This document shows, in pieces, positions 44,051 to 53,638 of a stretch of 64,000 nucleotides of DNA. Below the pieces are notes generated by a model. The model had not been told where the DNA came from. It did not search any database and saw nothing but the letters and a program-made list of their open reading frames with translations. Location of the stretch: NCBI GenBank assembly GCA_964482235.1, contig CAYZWU010000001.1:1-64000 (forward strand). Reading direction: 5' to 3'. The DNA comes from CAYZWU01 sp964482235 (GTDB lineage: Bacteria; Planctomycetota; B15-G4; CAYZWU01). A program made the position numbers and the translations under genes. Position 1 is the first letter of the stretch, and the number at the start of each line of letters is the position of its first letter.

Positions 44051-46108
44051 ATGAAAATACCGTCACTCCTTGCCGGCCTTCTTTTCTTCCAGGCGATCTG
44101 TTTCTCAGCCACGATCTACGTTCCTGACGACCACGCGACGATCCAGGACGCAATCGATGGCGCCGTGAATGGGGATACGGTTATCGTTCGACCGGGAACC
44201 TATGTCGAGAGGATCGACTTTTTGGGGAAAGTTATCACTGTGAAGAGTGAGCAGGGGCCAGAGGTGACGGTCATCGACGGAAACGGATCAGGATCCGTAG
44301 TGACCTTCCAGAGCGGCGAGAGCCTGACCTCGATCCTCGACAGCTTCACGATCCGCAACGGGACCGGGACTTTCTACCCCACCCAAAGCTGGTATGAGGG
44401 CGGGGGGATTTACCTGCTGAACAGCAGCGCCACGATCCGCGGCTGCACGATCAGGGACAATGCTTCCGACCATGGCGGGGGGGTCGGGGCGAGAAATGCA
44501 ATACCCGAAATCACGGATTGCATGTTCCTGAACAACACGGCAGTTGAAGGCGGGGGCGGTATGTGTCTTTACGATTACTCGGATGGAGAGATTGCTGCCA
44601 CTACGTTCCAAGGCAATACATGTCATGGATCATGGGATGGAGGAGGGGGGATCTACTGCGAAAATTCATCTCCAGTCATCGATGCCTGCACTTTTACAGA
44701 GAACGATGCTTCTGGCGGAGGTGCCATACGCCTCAACTGGTATTCCAATGCCATGATAACGGGCTGCTCGATTGTGGGTAACTCGGCGGGTGGCTCAGCC
44801 GGAATCGGGTGCCAGTATTCGTCCCCGGTGATATCCGGCTGTGAGATCAATAATAATGTGGCTACGGGACAGGGAGGGGGAGTAGACATGTGCAACGATT
44901 CCTGGCCCAGAATCATCGGCAACACGATCTCCGGAAACATCGCCGAGACGGGTGGAGGGGGCGGTATTTACTGCCTTTCCCCCCCCCAGGAAATCACGAA
45001 CAACCTCATCGAGAACAACTCCGCCGGCGAGGACGGAGGCGGGATCTACTGGAGCTGTAAATCCTTTTCCCCTGTAACCATCTCGGGAAACACGATTCGC
45101 GGGAACTCGGTTCCAACACATGACAAGGGGTATGGAGGAGGAATCTGCATCCATGAAACCTTCGGGTATAACCTGACGCTCGAGAACAACACGATCGAGG
45201 AGAACCAGGCATACAAGGGCGGTGGGATCTACTGCTTTGACGGCGACGTCTTGATGGTGCGGAACTCCATCTTCGGTAATAGAGCTTTTCAGGGAGGAGG
45301 AGGGATCTACATCTGGTTGTGCAGCCCAGAGCTCACCAACTGCGTGATTGCCCATAACAGGGCGGAAGAGGGAGGCGGCATCTTTTGCGAGCTGAACGCC
45401 GCATTCTTGAACTGCACGATCGCCTACAACTGGGCGTACGAGGGGGCAGGGCTCTATTGCGACGCCTGGTACGGCTATCCCACGTTTATCAATTCCATTT
45501 TCTGGAACAATCCGATTCCCCCGGGCGGAGAAATCTTCGTAGCGTACAACGACCCGGTGATAACGTACTCAAACGTCCGAGGCGGCTGGCCTGGGATCGG
45601 GAACATCGACTCGGATCCCCTGTTTGTCTCCCACGAGACACGGGACTATCACCTGACCCATGACTCTCCGTGCCGGGAAGCTGGTGACAGTTCGGCATCC
45701 GGCCTGCCGTCCGCGGACTTCGAAGGGGATCCACGGATTGCCGGCACGATGGTCGACATGGGGTGCGACGAGTTCCATGAGCACCTCTACTACATCGGAA
45801 GCGTGATCCCTGGCTCCTGGGGCAAGATCAAGGTGGTCGGCACGCCGGGCGCCGCGCCGGTGGAGCTGGCCCTCGGATCGGGAAAACTGGACCCGCCGCG
45901 GGGAACGCCCTTCGGTGACCTGTGTCTCCAGTTCCCCCTTGAAGCGAGACTCGCGATGCCTGCTGTGGGTAGCAACGGAATCTCTGAGCTTCCCGTCAAG
46001 ATCCCCGACTGCTGGCTCTTTGGGGAGAAGCACTACCTGCAAGCCCTGATCGGCCCGCTTGCCCCGGGATCGAGGCTCACTAACCTGCTCGTTCTCGATG
46101 TGGAATGA
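44051..46108 (+). CDS. Secreted right-handed parallel beta-helix protein
   Basis: A 685-residue exported protein. The signal peptide is MKIPSLLAGLLFFQAICFSA; then IYVPDDHATIQDAIDGAVNG and VIVRPGTYVERIDF, the standard start of polysaccharide-lyase-like beta-helices, and repeated rungs such as GGGIYCENSSPVIDACTF (about residues 90-500). A C-terminal beta domain (about 570-685) follows, with ALGSGKLDPPRGTPFGDL. The catalytic residues of pectate lyases are not evident. Likely a surface-exposed binding or structural protein. A paralogue follows at 46348. Confidence 0.85.
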   Translation: MKIPSLLAGLLFFQAICFSATIYVPDDHATIQDAIDGAVNGDTVIVRPGTYVERIDFLGKVITVKSEQGPEVTVIDGNGSGSVVTFQSGESLTSILDSFTIRNGTGTFYPTQSWYEGGGIYLLNSSATIRGCTIRDNASDHGGGVGARNAIPEITDCMFLNNTAVEGGGGMCLYDYSDGEIAATTFQGNTCHGSWDGGGGIYCENSSPVIDACTFTENDASGGGAIRLNWYSNAMITGCSIVGNSAGGSAGIGCQYSSPVISGCEINNNVATGQGGGVDMCNDSWPRIIGNTISGNIAETGGGGGIYCLSPPQEITNNLIENNSAGEDGGGIYWSCKSFSPVTISGNTIRGNSVPTHDKGYGGGICIHETFGYNLTLENNTIEENQAYKGGGIYCFDGDVLMVRNSIFGNRAFQGGGGIYIWLCSPELTNCVIAHNRAEEGGGIFCELNAAFLNCTIAYNWAYEGAGLYCDAWYGYPTFINSIFWNNPIPPGGEIFVAYNDPVITYSNVRGGWPGIGNIDSDPLFVSHETRDYHLTHDSPCREAGDSSASGLPSADFEGDPRIAGTMVDMGCDEFHEHLYYIGSVIPGSWGKIKVVGTPGAAPVELALGSGKLDPPRGTPFGDLCLQFPLEARLAMPAVGSNGISELPVKIPDCWLFGEKHYLQALIGPLAPGSRLTNLLVLDVE

Positions 46109-46215
46109 GGAGTGCGCTTAACGCTCGGCGCTCCTCTGTCTGGTACGACAGCCGCCGCATCGATACGCCGCGTCGACTTTTCGTTGGATGATTCCAACAC
46201 CAAGGTTTTTTTACC

Positions 46216-46239
46216 TTGACATCCCCCCCCCCCTATGGT
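46216..46239 (+). promoter_or_regulatory. Possible phase-variable promoter: TTGACA, poly-C tract, TATGGT
   Basis: TTGACA (46216-46221) is followed by T and eleven C (46223-46233) and then TATGGT (46234-46239). The 12-base spacing is too short for a normal sigma70 promoter, but a slipping C tract could change it, as in some known phase-variable genes. The TTGACA overlaps a short inverted repeat (46201-46218). Located 108 bases before the next gene. Speculative. Confidence 0.4.
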
Positions 46240-46347
46240 TACCCTAGGCCTTGCTTATTGGAGACTTGAGCGTTTCTTATTGGGCAGGACATGCTCTGGG
46301 CGCGTGTCCATTCTTTTCAGGGTAAATTCGCATGAGGAGGAAACATC

Positions 46348-47853
46348 GTGTACAGACGTCATCTGCTGTTCATCATCATCTCTTTTCTGAGTTTCGAGGC
46401 CATCGCTCTTTCAGCCACACTCAAGGTTCCGGCCCCCTTTCCCTCAATCCAGGATGCCATAGACTGGGCCACTGACGGGGACACTGTCCTCGTCAGTCCG
46501 GGGACATACTTCGAGAATATCGACTTTTCGGGCAAGCTCATCACCGTCCGCAGCGAGGATCCGTACAGCACGGCCATCGTTCAAGCCACGATCATCGACG
46601 GTGGTCAAGCCGGCAGCGTCGTGACCTTCAAAAACGACGAAGGCCTTTCTTCCATTCTTGCTGGCTTCACCATCACGAACGGGAGCGGCACATCGATCAA
46701 TCAATACGAAAGATACGGAGGCGGAATCTACTGCGAAGCTGCCCAGCCCACGATCGGATACAATATCATCCGGGATAATAACGCCATTCAAGGAGGCGGC
46801 ATCTTCTGCCGCGGAATCGAGGGGCAGGTCTACTCCCCGAGAATCGAAAATAACGAGATCCATGATAATCTGACCGAGGGTACTCAGCACTATGTTGGAG
46901 GAGGTGGTATCCTCTGCATGACGTGCTCCCCTTCGATCTGCAACAACGAAATCCACTCGAACGAGGCCCGAAAGACGACTGCGCCAGGTTCTTACAAGTC
47001 TCATGGCGGAGGCGTTTACTGCGCAGATCATTGTTCCGCCCTGGTGGAGAACAACGAAATCTACGAAAACCTGGCGGAAATCGGCGGTGGATTGTGCGAC
47101 CGGGAGTACAGTTCATCCACCTTTCGCAATAACATCGTCCGTGATAACAGATCAGGCGGAGACGGTGGGGGGATCTCGATCAACGTGCATTCCTCCACAC
47201 TCGTGGAGCGGAATGTCATCTTCAGAAACTTCGCGGATCCAGATCTGGCCGAGCGTTCCACGCGCGGCGGCGGCATCCGGATCGACAACGGCTACGACCT
47301 GACAAATAAAATCGTAGTGAGGAACAACTTGATCCAGGCAAACGAGGCCAGCCGGGGCGGAGGCATAATTATAAGGCTGTCGTACCAGAATGTTGTCCTC
47401 TCGGGCAACACAATCTCCGATAACCATGCCTATATCAAGGGCGGCGGTTTCTGCATCACGAACAATTCGCACCCCACTATAAAGGACACGATCATCTGGG
47501 GTAACAGCTCAGAATATCCCGGGGCGGAGCAAGGATGTATCGATTTTGGGGATGAACCAGTTTTTCCGAGCTTTCTTTCGATTGAGTACTCGGATCTAAA
47601 TGAAAACGAAGTGTTTCTCGACACCGGTTGCCTCATCTATTCCGGCGACGGCATGATCAACGCTGATCCTCTGTTCGAGGAGAAGCCTCAGCCTCGAGAG
47701 GAGTGGGAGACAAAATTTCTGGATCAGGTGACCCCATCCCCGTGCCTCGACGCGGCGGATCCACTCATCCCGGTGCTTCCGTTGACAACGGACAAGGATG
47801 GGACTCCTGACGTGGGTATCTTGGATATGGGGTATCATTACCCCATACAATAG
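46348..47853 (+). CDS. Secreted right-handed parallel beta-helix protein (paralogue)
   Basis: A 501-residue paralogue of the protein at 44051. It has a signal peptide (YRRHLLFIIISFLSFEAIAL), the same opening SIQDAIDWATDGDTVLVSPG and FSGKLITVRSEDP, then about ten beta-helix rungs with GGGI/GGGF turns, but lacks the C-terminal beta domain of its neighbour, ending GILDMGYHYP. GTG 46348 follows GAGGAGGAAAC. It may be produced in a switchable way (poly-C tract upstream). No catalytic motif identified. Confidence 0.82.
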   Translation: MYRRHLLFIIISFLSFEAIALSATLKVPAPFPSIQDAIDWATDGDTVLVSPGTYFENIDFSGKLITVRSEDPYSTAIVQATIIDGGQAGSVVTFKNDEGLSSILAGFTITNGSGTSINQYERYGGGIYCEAAQPTIGYNIIRDNNAIQGGGIFCRGIEGQVYSPRIENNEIHDNLTEGTQHYVGGGGILCMTCSPSICNNEIHSNEARKTTAPGSYKSHGGGVYCADHCSALVENNEIYENLAEIGGGLCDREYSSSTFRNNIVRDNRSGGDGGGISINVHSSTLVERNVIFRNFADPDLAERSTRGGGIRIDNGYDLTNKIVVRNNLIQANEASRGGGIIIRLSYQNVVLSGNTISDNHAYIKGGGFCITNNSHPTIKDTIIWGNSSEYPGAEQGCIDFGDEPVFPSFLSIEYSDLNENEVFLDTGCLIYSGDGMINADPLFEEKPQPREEWETKFLDQVTPSPCLDAADPLIPVLPLTTDKDGTPDVGILDMGYHYPIQ

Positions 47854-47970
47854 AAGAAAGGGCTGCACCCGGACATTACGCGGACGCTTGACAGAGTGAC
47901 CATGCAGGCGTCGCTGCTGATCAACGGTCACTCACGGCGCGAGGGAAAATTCCGGTTTGCGGCGTTGCGA

Positions 47971-49149
47971 TCAGAACCTCTCCTCGTCCAGCGATGAGAA
48001 CGACTCATCGACGAGCCCCTCGATGTCGAGAGCCTCCTCGGCCCGCTCCACCTCCTCGAGAGTCGCCTTGATCTTCGGCTTCCTCGGCTGGAACACGGTG
48101 CAGCAGTCCGGGTACGGCTCGATCGAGATGTCGTAGGTCCCGATCCGCCGCGCCAGGTCGATCGTCTCGCTCTTGTCGAAGCCGATCAGCGGCCTGAGCA
48201 GGGGGAGGGCGGCCGCTTCCCCGATTGCCCGGATGTTCTCCAGGGTCTGGGACGCCACCTGTCCGAGGCTTTCGCCCGTGACGAGGGCGAGGGCTCCCTC
48301 GCGCTCGGCCAGCCGTTCGGCCAGGCGGATCATCATCCGGCGGTAGAGGATCGTGCGGAGCTGTTCGGGGCACTCCTTCTTGATCGCCACCTGGATCGGG
48401 GCAAAGGGGGCGATGACGAGGAGCGTGCCGCGCTGGAACCGGCCCAGGCTTCTGGCGATCTTCTCCACCTTGGTCCTGCTGGCCTCGGAGATGAAGGGAT
48501 AGGAGTGATAGTTCATGAAGATCACCCGCGTCCCGCGTTTCATGGTCATCCAGGCGGCCACCGGCGAATCGATGCCGCCGGAAAGGAGTGCCACGGCCGT
48601 GCCCTGCGATCCCACGGGCAGCCCGCCCGGACCCTCGATCTGCCGACAGAAGACGAGAGCCTCCTTCTCCCGCACCTCCACGCCAAGGACGACCTCGGGC
48701 CGGCTGAGGTCGACCTTCAACCTGGGAAAGAGGGGAAGCATCTTGCCGCCAAGGAGCCTCTCCAGCTCCATGGAGTTGAGGGGGAACCTCTTCTCGCTGC
48801 GCCGGCCGCTCACCCGGAAGGGAAGCAGGCTGTCGCCGGGATTTTCGGCCATGAAATCGCCGAGGACGACACGGGAAGCGTCGACGATCTCGTCGATCGT
48901 CTGTTCCGTGCTCAGGGCGGGAGAGACGGAGGCCACGCCGAAGACCGAGGCGGCGGCGCGGGCAAGCGCCGCGGGGTCGCCGGGATCCCTGACGACGACC
49001 CGGCCCCGCGGCCGCTCCACCGGGCCGTGCGGCAGGTCCTTCAGGACATGCTTCAGGTTGCGGACGAGGAGCTTCTCGAAATCGCGCCTGTTGCCTCCCT
49101 TCAGGCCGATCTCAGAGTACCGCACGACGACTACGGGCAGATGTTTCAT
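47971..49149 (-). CDS. thiI: tRNA 4-thiouridine synthase ThiI-like protein
   Basis: A 392-residue ThiI: N-terminal ferredoxin-like domain (VVVVRYSEIGLKGGNRRDFE) and THUMP region (about 60-170), then PP-loop ATP pyrophosphatase LLSGGIDSPVAAWM, LVTGESLGQVASQT and PDCCTVFQPRKP. It lacks the C-terminal rhodanese domain of the E. coli enzyme, like many bacterial ThiI proteins. It activates U8 of tRNA with ATP and takes sulfur. The adjacent cysteine desulfurase gene overlaps its start in ATGA, so it is the probable sulfur donor. Thiamine involvement is possible but not shown. Confidence 0.92.
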   Translation of the reverse strand: MKHLPVVVVRYSEIGLKGGNRRDFEKLLVRNLKHVLKDLPHGPVERPRGRVVVRDPGDPAALARAAASVFGVASVSPALSTEQTIDEIVDASRVVLGDFMAENPGDSLLPFRVSGRRSEKRFPLNSMELERLLGGKMLPLFPRLKVDLSRPEVVLGVEVREKEALVFCRQIEGPGGLPVGSQGTAVALLSGGIDSPVAAWMTMKRGTRVIFMNYHSYPFISEASRTKVEKIARSLGRFQRGTLLVIAPFAPIQVAIKKECPEQLRTILYRRMMIRLAERLAEREGALALVTGESLGQVASQTLENIRAIGEAAALPLLRPLIGFDKSETIDLARRIGTYDISIEPYPDCCTVFQPRKPKIKATLEEVERAEEALDIEGLVDESFSSLDEERF

Positions 49150-50312
49150 TGGATTCCGATCTCCCTCAGGTACGAAACCTGTTCGGCCACGACCCTTGCC
49201 GCCCTTTCGACCTCCTGAATCGTGTTCCGGTGGGAGAGGGACATGCGGATCGTTCCCTGCGCCGGGCCGGACGGCAGGCCGAGAGCCTCGATGGTGGGGG
49301 AAACCCCGGCCCGCCCGGAATGACAGGCCGAGCCGGCGGACACCATGATCCCCTCCTTCTCCATGTGATGAAGCAGGACCTCGGCCAGGAGCCCGCTGAA
49401 GGAGACGCTCAGGATGTGGGGAAGGGAACTCCCCTCCGCCCCGTTGAACAGCGCATCGGGCACGGAACGCGCGACGGCGTCCCTCAGCCCGTCCCGCAGC
49501 ATGGCCGTGAGGGTCGAGCGATCGGAGCGGTTGTCCGCCGCCCGGGCAAAGGCCTCCACACCGCCCACGACGGCGGCGACGTTTTCCGTTCCGGAACGAT
49601 ATCCGCCTTCCTGCCCGCCGCCCGTGATCAGCGGCTCGATCGGCGCGTCGCGGAAGAGAGCGAGCAGGCCGGATCCCTTGGGTCCGTGAAACTTGTGGGC
49701 CGAGATGGTGATGGAATCGACGCCCCACTTTTCCGCTTCCAGCGGAAGGTAGCCGGCGGACTGGACGGCATCGAGATGGAACCAGGTCTCCGGGCTTCCG
49801 GAGCGGAGCAGCCGGCCGATCGCCTCCGCGTCCTGCACGGTGCCCACCTCGTTCGAGCCGTGGATCACGCAGAGGAGGCCGCATTTCTCCTCGAGGAGAA
49901 GCTCCTCGAGACGGCCCAGGTTCACGCGGCCCGACGAGTCGTTGGAAACAAGTGCCGTCGCATATCCCTTGCCGTTGAGAAAGGCGACGGGCTGCTGCAC
50001 GGAAGGATGCTCGAGCCGGGTCATGATCAGCCGCTTCTCCCTGAGTCGCGGTGAAAGGCCGCGGATGATCATGTTGTTCGATTCCGATCCGCCGGAGGTG
50101 AAGATCAGGCGCGACGGCTTCGTTCCGACGATCGCGGCAGCCTTCTCCCTGGCCTCGTCCAGCGCGCGGCGCGCCGCCTGCCCCATGGAGTGGGCCGACG
50201 ACGGATTGGCGAAACCGCCTTGCAGGAAGGGCAGCATCGAATCGAGAACCTCGGGATCGAGAGCCGTGGTGGCTGCGTTGTCGAGGTAGATCGTCCGTTC
50301 TTCCTGACTCAA
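49146..50312 (-). CDS. Cysteine desulfurase (NifS/IscS-like)
   Basis: A 388-residue PLP enzyme: YLDNAATTALDPEVLDSM at the start, FTSGGSESNNMIIRG, SAHKFHGPKGSG with the PLP lysine, and SAGSACHSGRAGVSPTI with the catalytic Cys. It releases sulfur from cysteine as a persulfide, here most likely for thiI, whose ATG overlaps this gene's stop. Some members also handle selenocysteine, which is of interest given the two probable selenoproteins, but nothing shows that here. Start is TTG 50312 after AAGGAG. Confidence 0.92.
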   Translation of the reverse strand: MSQEERTIYLDNAATTALDPEVLDSMLPFLQGGFANPSSAHSMGQAARRALDEAREKAAAIVGTKPSRLIFTSGGSESNNMIIRGLSPRLREKRLIMTRLEHPSVQQPVAFLNGKGYATALVSNDSSGRVNLGRLEELLLEEKCGLLCVIHGSNEVGTVQDAEAIGRLLRSGSPETWFHLDAVQSAGYLPLEAEKWGVDSITISAHKFHGPKGSGLLALFRDAPIEPLITGGGQEGGYRSGTENVAAVVGGVEAFARAADNRSDRSTLTAMLRDGLRDAVARSVPDALFNGAEGSSLPHILSVSFSGLLAEVLLHHMEKEGIMVSAGSACHSGRAGVSPTIEALGLPSGPAQGTIRMSLSHRNTIQEVERAARVVAEQVSYLREIGIQ

Positions 50313-50560
50313 GGCGAGGGCTCCTTTTCCACGATACTAATGATACCGGGCCGGCGGATTTTAACCCTTCCGGAATGGCGAGTCCAGAAAAGGACCGGAA
50401 GGTACGGAAGCCGGGTGGGGCAAAAAAAAATGATTGAGTTCATTTCCCCTTACCTGTCCGTATAATTATCTGCGCTTTCAAATGCCTCGCTAGCCCTTTC
50501 CCTGGCGGTCGGCCGGTCTCCGGAGCCTGATGGGTTTTTTTAATAAATTCGGGTGACATC

Positions 50561-51850
50561 ATGAAGATTCTCTTTGTGGGATCGGGTTTTCTCCCCGACA
50601 AGATCGGGGGGATGGAGCTTCACATGCTCTACGTCGCGAAAACGCTGCGGCGCCAGGGGCATGATGTCGTCGTCTTCTGCCGCGGATACTCCCCGGCCAA
50701 GGAAGAGTTCGCCATCGAGAGGTCGGAGTTCCAGCAGGTCCCTGTCGTGAGGATGAACTACAAGTTCTCGGACTGCACCGAGTTCAAGACGCTCTATTCC
50801 AATCCCAACATCGTCAGGGTTTTCCGGGAAGTCCTCAACGAGTTCGGCCCCGACGTGGTGCACATCCACCATCTGCAGACGCTCACCATGGATATCGTGA
50901 GCTGCGCCAGGGATGCCGGCATCCCCGTGGTCATGACCCTGCACGACTACTGGATGGGCTGCCCCAGGACGCAGCGCATCACCGCATCGCTCCAGACCTG
51001 CCCCGAGATCGATCCGGACCGGTGCATGCTCTGCCTGCGCGGCCTCTGGCCCGCCTTTTTCCAGGGGGGCAGCGCCGTTCCCAGGAAAGAGGCGACCAAG
51101 CATGACAAGGGGCTTCTCGAGACCTATCACGCCACCGTTCGCAGGACCCTCGACCGGGTGGACCGCCTGCTTGCCCCGTCGATCTTCGTGAAGAGGATCT
51201 ACGAGCGGTACGGGATCCCGGGCTCGCGCATGGCCGTGGTGCCTCACGGCCTGGACGGTTCGCTCTTCGAGGACATGCGCCGGATGCGATCGCCCGTGCT
51301 CCGTTTCGGCTACATGGGGCCTGTCATCCCGCCCAAGGGCGTTCACATCCTGATCGAGGCCTTCAAGATGATCGCCGGTTCGGACTGCAACCTGCACATC
51401 TGGGGCGAGGTGTCGCCCTTCTACAAGGACACCAATTACGGGCACCGCCTGGCCGTTCTGGTGAAGGGTTGGGAGAGCTCGATCCTTTTCCACGGCCGCT
51501 ACGAGCACGTCGACGTGGCCCGCGTCCTCTCGGAGATCGACATCCTTGTCATGCCGTCGCTCTGGTACGAGTCCTTTTCGATGACGGCGATGGAAGGATT
51601 CCAGGGCGGGGCCGCCCTGATCGCCTCCAACTTCGGGGCCCTGGCGTCGGCCGTCAAGGACGGCGAGACCGGGCTGCTCTTCAACGTGGAGGATTCGGTC
51701 GATCTCGCCAAGAAGATGAAGCGTCTGAAGGACGATTACGATCTCAGACAGCGGCTGGTCGCATCGCCGAAGAACGTGTTGTCGATCGAGGAGAACGTGG
51801 CCGTCCTGAAGAGGATCTACAGTGAAGTGACCGGGATGACGGTCGCGTGA
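50561..51850 (+). CDS. Glycosyltransferase family 4
   Basis: A 429-residue GT-B enzyme. It has GSGFLPDKIGGMELHMLYVA at the N-terminus, DVVHIHHLQTL, a central insertion with cysteines (CPRTQRI to CPEIDPDRCMLCLRG, possibly metal- or disulfide-related), FGYMGPVIPPKGVHILIEAFKMI (first 20 residues are typical) and MPSLWYESFSMTAMEGFQGG with the E-x7-E pair. It probably builds surface glycan. GGTGA precedes ATG 50561. A GT2 gene follows after 51 bases. Confidence 0.85.
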   Translation: MKILFVGSGFLPDKIGGMELHMLYVAKTLRRQGHDVVVFCRGYSPAKEEFAIERSEFQQVPVVRMNYKFSDCTEFKTLYSNPNIVRVFREVLNEFGPDVVHIHHLQTLTMDIVSCARDAGIPVVMTLHDYWMGCPRTQRITASLQTCPEIDPDRCMLCLRGLWPAFFQGGSAVPRKEATKHDKGLLETYHATVRRTLDRVDRLLAPSIFVKRIYERYGIPGSRMAVVPHGLDGSLFEDMRRMRSPVLRFGYMGPVIPPKGVHILIEAFKMIAGSDCNLHIWGEVSPFYKDTNYGHRLAVLVKGWESSILFHGRYEHVDVARVLSEIDILVMPSLWYESFSMTAMEGFQGGAALIASNFGALASAVKDGETGLLFNVEDSVDLAKKMKRLKDDYDLRQRLVASPKNVLSIEENVAVLKRIYSEVTGMTVA

Positions 51851-51901
51851 CGTTCCGGCAGGAGACGAAAACAAGGGAGCCCGGCGGCGATCGAGAATAA
51901 G

Positions 51902-52591
51902 ATGAAGCTTTCAGTGGTAATGCCTGTCTTCAACGAACACGAAACCGTGCTTCAGGTCATCGAGAAAGTGGCTGCCGTCCCCTTCGACATCGAGATCATC
52001 ATCGTGGACGACGGATCGACGGACGGCACCCGGGAAATTCTCGAGAAGCTCGATCGGAATGACACCAGGGCTTTCTTCCACGAGAAGAACGGCGGCAAGG
52101 GATCGGCGGTGCGGACCGGATTCCAGCACGTGACGGGCGATTACGTCCTGATCCAGGACGCCGACCTCGAGTATACCCCGGACGACTACCCCGTTCTTCT
52201 CAAGCCGCTGATCGAGGGAAACGCCGACGTGGTGTTCGGCTCCCGCTTCCAGGGGGGCATCCACCGCTGCCATCTTTTCTGGCACTACGTGGTGAACAAG
52301 CTCCTCACCCTCCTCTCGAACATGATGACCAACCTCAACCTGACGGACATGGAGACCTGTTTCAAGGCCTTCAAGGTTGACGTGGTCCGGAAGTTGCATC
52401 TCAAGTCGAACCGATTCGGTATCGAGCCCGAGATGACGGCCAAGGTGGCCAGGATGGGATGCCGGATCTACGAGGTGCCCGTTTCCTACTACGGGAGGGA
52501 CTACTCGGAGGGAAAGAAGATCAACTGGAAGGACGGTCTCTCCGCGATCTGGAGCATTCTCAGATTCAACCTGTTCGACAGGGGCATCTGA
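51902..52591 (+). CDS. Family 2 glycosyltransferase (dolichol-phosphate-mannose-synthase-like)
   Basis: A 229-residue GT-A enzyme with LSVVMPVFNEHETVLQVIEK, EIIIVDDGSTDGTREIL, LIQDADLEYTPDDYP (DxD metal site), VFGSRFQGG and METCFKAFK, all standard. It is the size of single-domain prenyl-phosphate glycosyltransferases, without membrane helices, and likely charges a polyprenyl phosphate with a sugar for export. It clusters with the GT4 upstream. Confidence 0.9.
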   Translation: MKLSVVMPVFNEHETVLQVIEKVAAVPFDIEIIIVDDGSTDGTREILEKLDRNDTRAFFHEKNGGKGSAVRTGFQHVTGDYVLIQDADLEYTPDDYPVLLKPLIEGNADVVFGSRFQGGIHRCHLFWHYVVNKLLTLLSNMMTNLNLTDMETCFKAFKVDVVRKLHLKSNRFGIEPEMTAKVARMGCRIYEVPVSYYGRDYSEGKKINWKDGLSAIWSILRFNLFDRGI

Positions 52592-52656
52592 TCGTTCGAA
52601 ACCCGTCTCCTATCGGGGCGGCCTTCGGTTTGCTTTCCCGGGTGGGCCATCACGGC

Positions 52657-52700
52657 TCGGTCCTCGCAGCGCGATGACTCGGTCCTCGCAGCGCGATGAC
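52657..52700 (+). repeat. 22-base tandem duplication at a start region
   Basis: TCGGTCCTCGCAGCGCGATG-AC occurs twice head to tail (52657-52678 and 52679-52700) without mismatch, just upstream of the chosen start ATG 52720 of the next gene. Both copies carry an ATG. It could move the start or ribosome access. Confidence 0.85.
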
Positions 52701-52719
52701 CTATGGTGGAGTGCGCGGT

Positions 52720-53517
52720 ATGACGGTGAGGCGAGACAGTGCCGTTCCGGCGCGAGGCCCCTCTTTTTTCGGAAATGTAGTCTCCGTGGCCGAGCTGTCG
52801 TTCCGCATCATCATCCGCTCCAGGAGCTTCGTCATCCTCTCCCTTCTTGCCGCGATCGTCACGGGTCTGGGGACGATCCCTTTCTCGCCCGGCATCAGGG
52901 CCGGCACGGTCCACTATCTGGAAGCCGGCGTATCCACGCTTCTCCTCGGCGGCGTGGTCGTCTGCCTGGCGGCCGTGCCCAGGGCTTTCAACCAGGGGGG
53001 CGCGCGGTTCCGCAGCGAAGCGGTCCACGCACTGCCCCTTTCGCCGACGACGCTGGTCGTGGGAACCTTCTCGGGATCGGCCTGCGCCGTGGCCCTCTAC
53101 TTCCTGGTCTGCGGGGGAGTCTATCTGGCTGTGGCGGGAGCGGGCATGGACGAGGCCGATGGCGTACTCGGTCCGGACAGGCTGATCCTTGCCGTCCTCC
53201 ATGCGCTCCTGCTTGTCTGGATCTGCGCCGCACTTGTCCTCGCCCTGCACTCGATCCTGCCCTCTGTCACCGCTTTCGTGACAGCCCTTTTCCTGATCGT
53301 GGCCGGGCAGTTCTCGCTTTTCTTTCCTCCCCTGCCCGGGTTGATCCTACCTCCCTTCGATGTTCTCGATCCGGCCCGCGTCCTTGTCGAGGCGCCGGGG
53401 GAGGCGAGGCCGGCCGGGCTGCTGCTGCTCCACGGTGCAGCGGGCCTTGTGTTCTACCTCTGGCTGGCCGTGATCTTGCGGATCAGTACGGATTCGAGGC
53501 ATGCCGGATCCGGATAG
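52720..53517 (+). CDS. Integral membrane protein
   Basis: A 265-residue protein with about six hydrophobic helices (for example VILSLLAAIVTGLG, STLLLGGVVVCLAAVP and VTALFLIVAGQFSLFFPPLP). The pattern resembles ABC-2-type permease subunits, but no ABC ATPase is adjacent and no family is certain. ATG 52720 is chosen because GGTGGAG is 8 bases upstream; the frame is open from ATG 52696 inside the tandem duplication. Confidence 0.6.
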   Translation: MTVRRDSAVPARGPSFFGNVVSVAELSFRIIIRSRSFVILSLLAAIVTGLGTIPFSPGIRAGTVHYLEAGVSTLLLGGVVVCLAAVPRAFNQGGARFRSEAVHALPLSPTTLVVGTFSGSACAVALYFLVCGGVYLAVAGAGMDEADGVLGPDRLILAVLHALLLVWICAALVLALHSILPSVTAFVTALFLIVAGQFSLFFPPLPGLILPPFDVLDPARVLVEAPGEARPAGLLLLHGAAGLVFYLWLAVILRISTDSRHAGSG

Positions 53518-53638
53518 TCCGTCCGCCCGCTTCCGGCCGGCATGCGATTCGGGGAAGGACGGACCGCTGGCCTTGTCACCGGTGCGATGAACTGGTCGAG
53601 GCGATTTTCAGGCTTTGCACGAAAGCCTAGGGAAGGGG

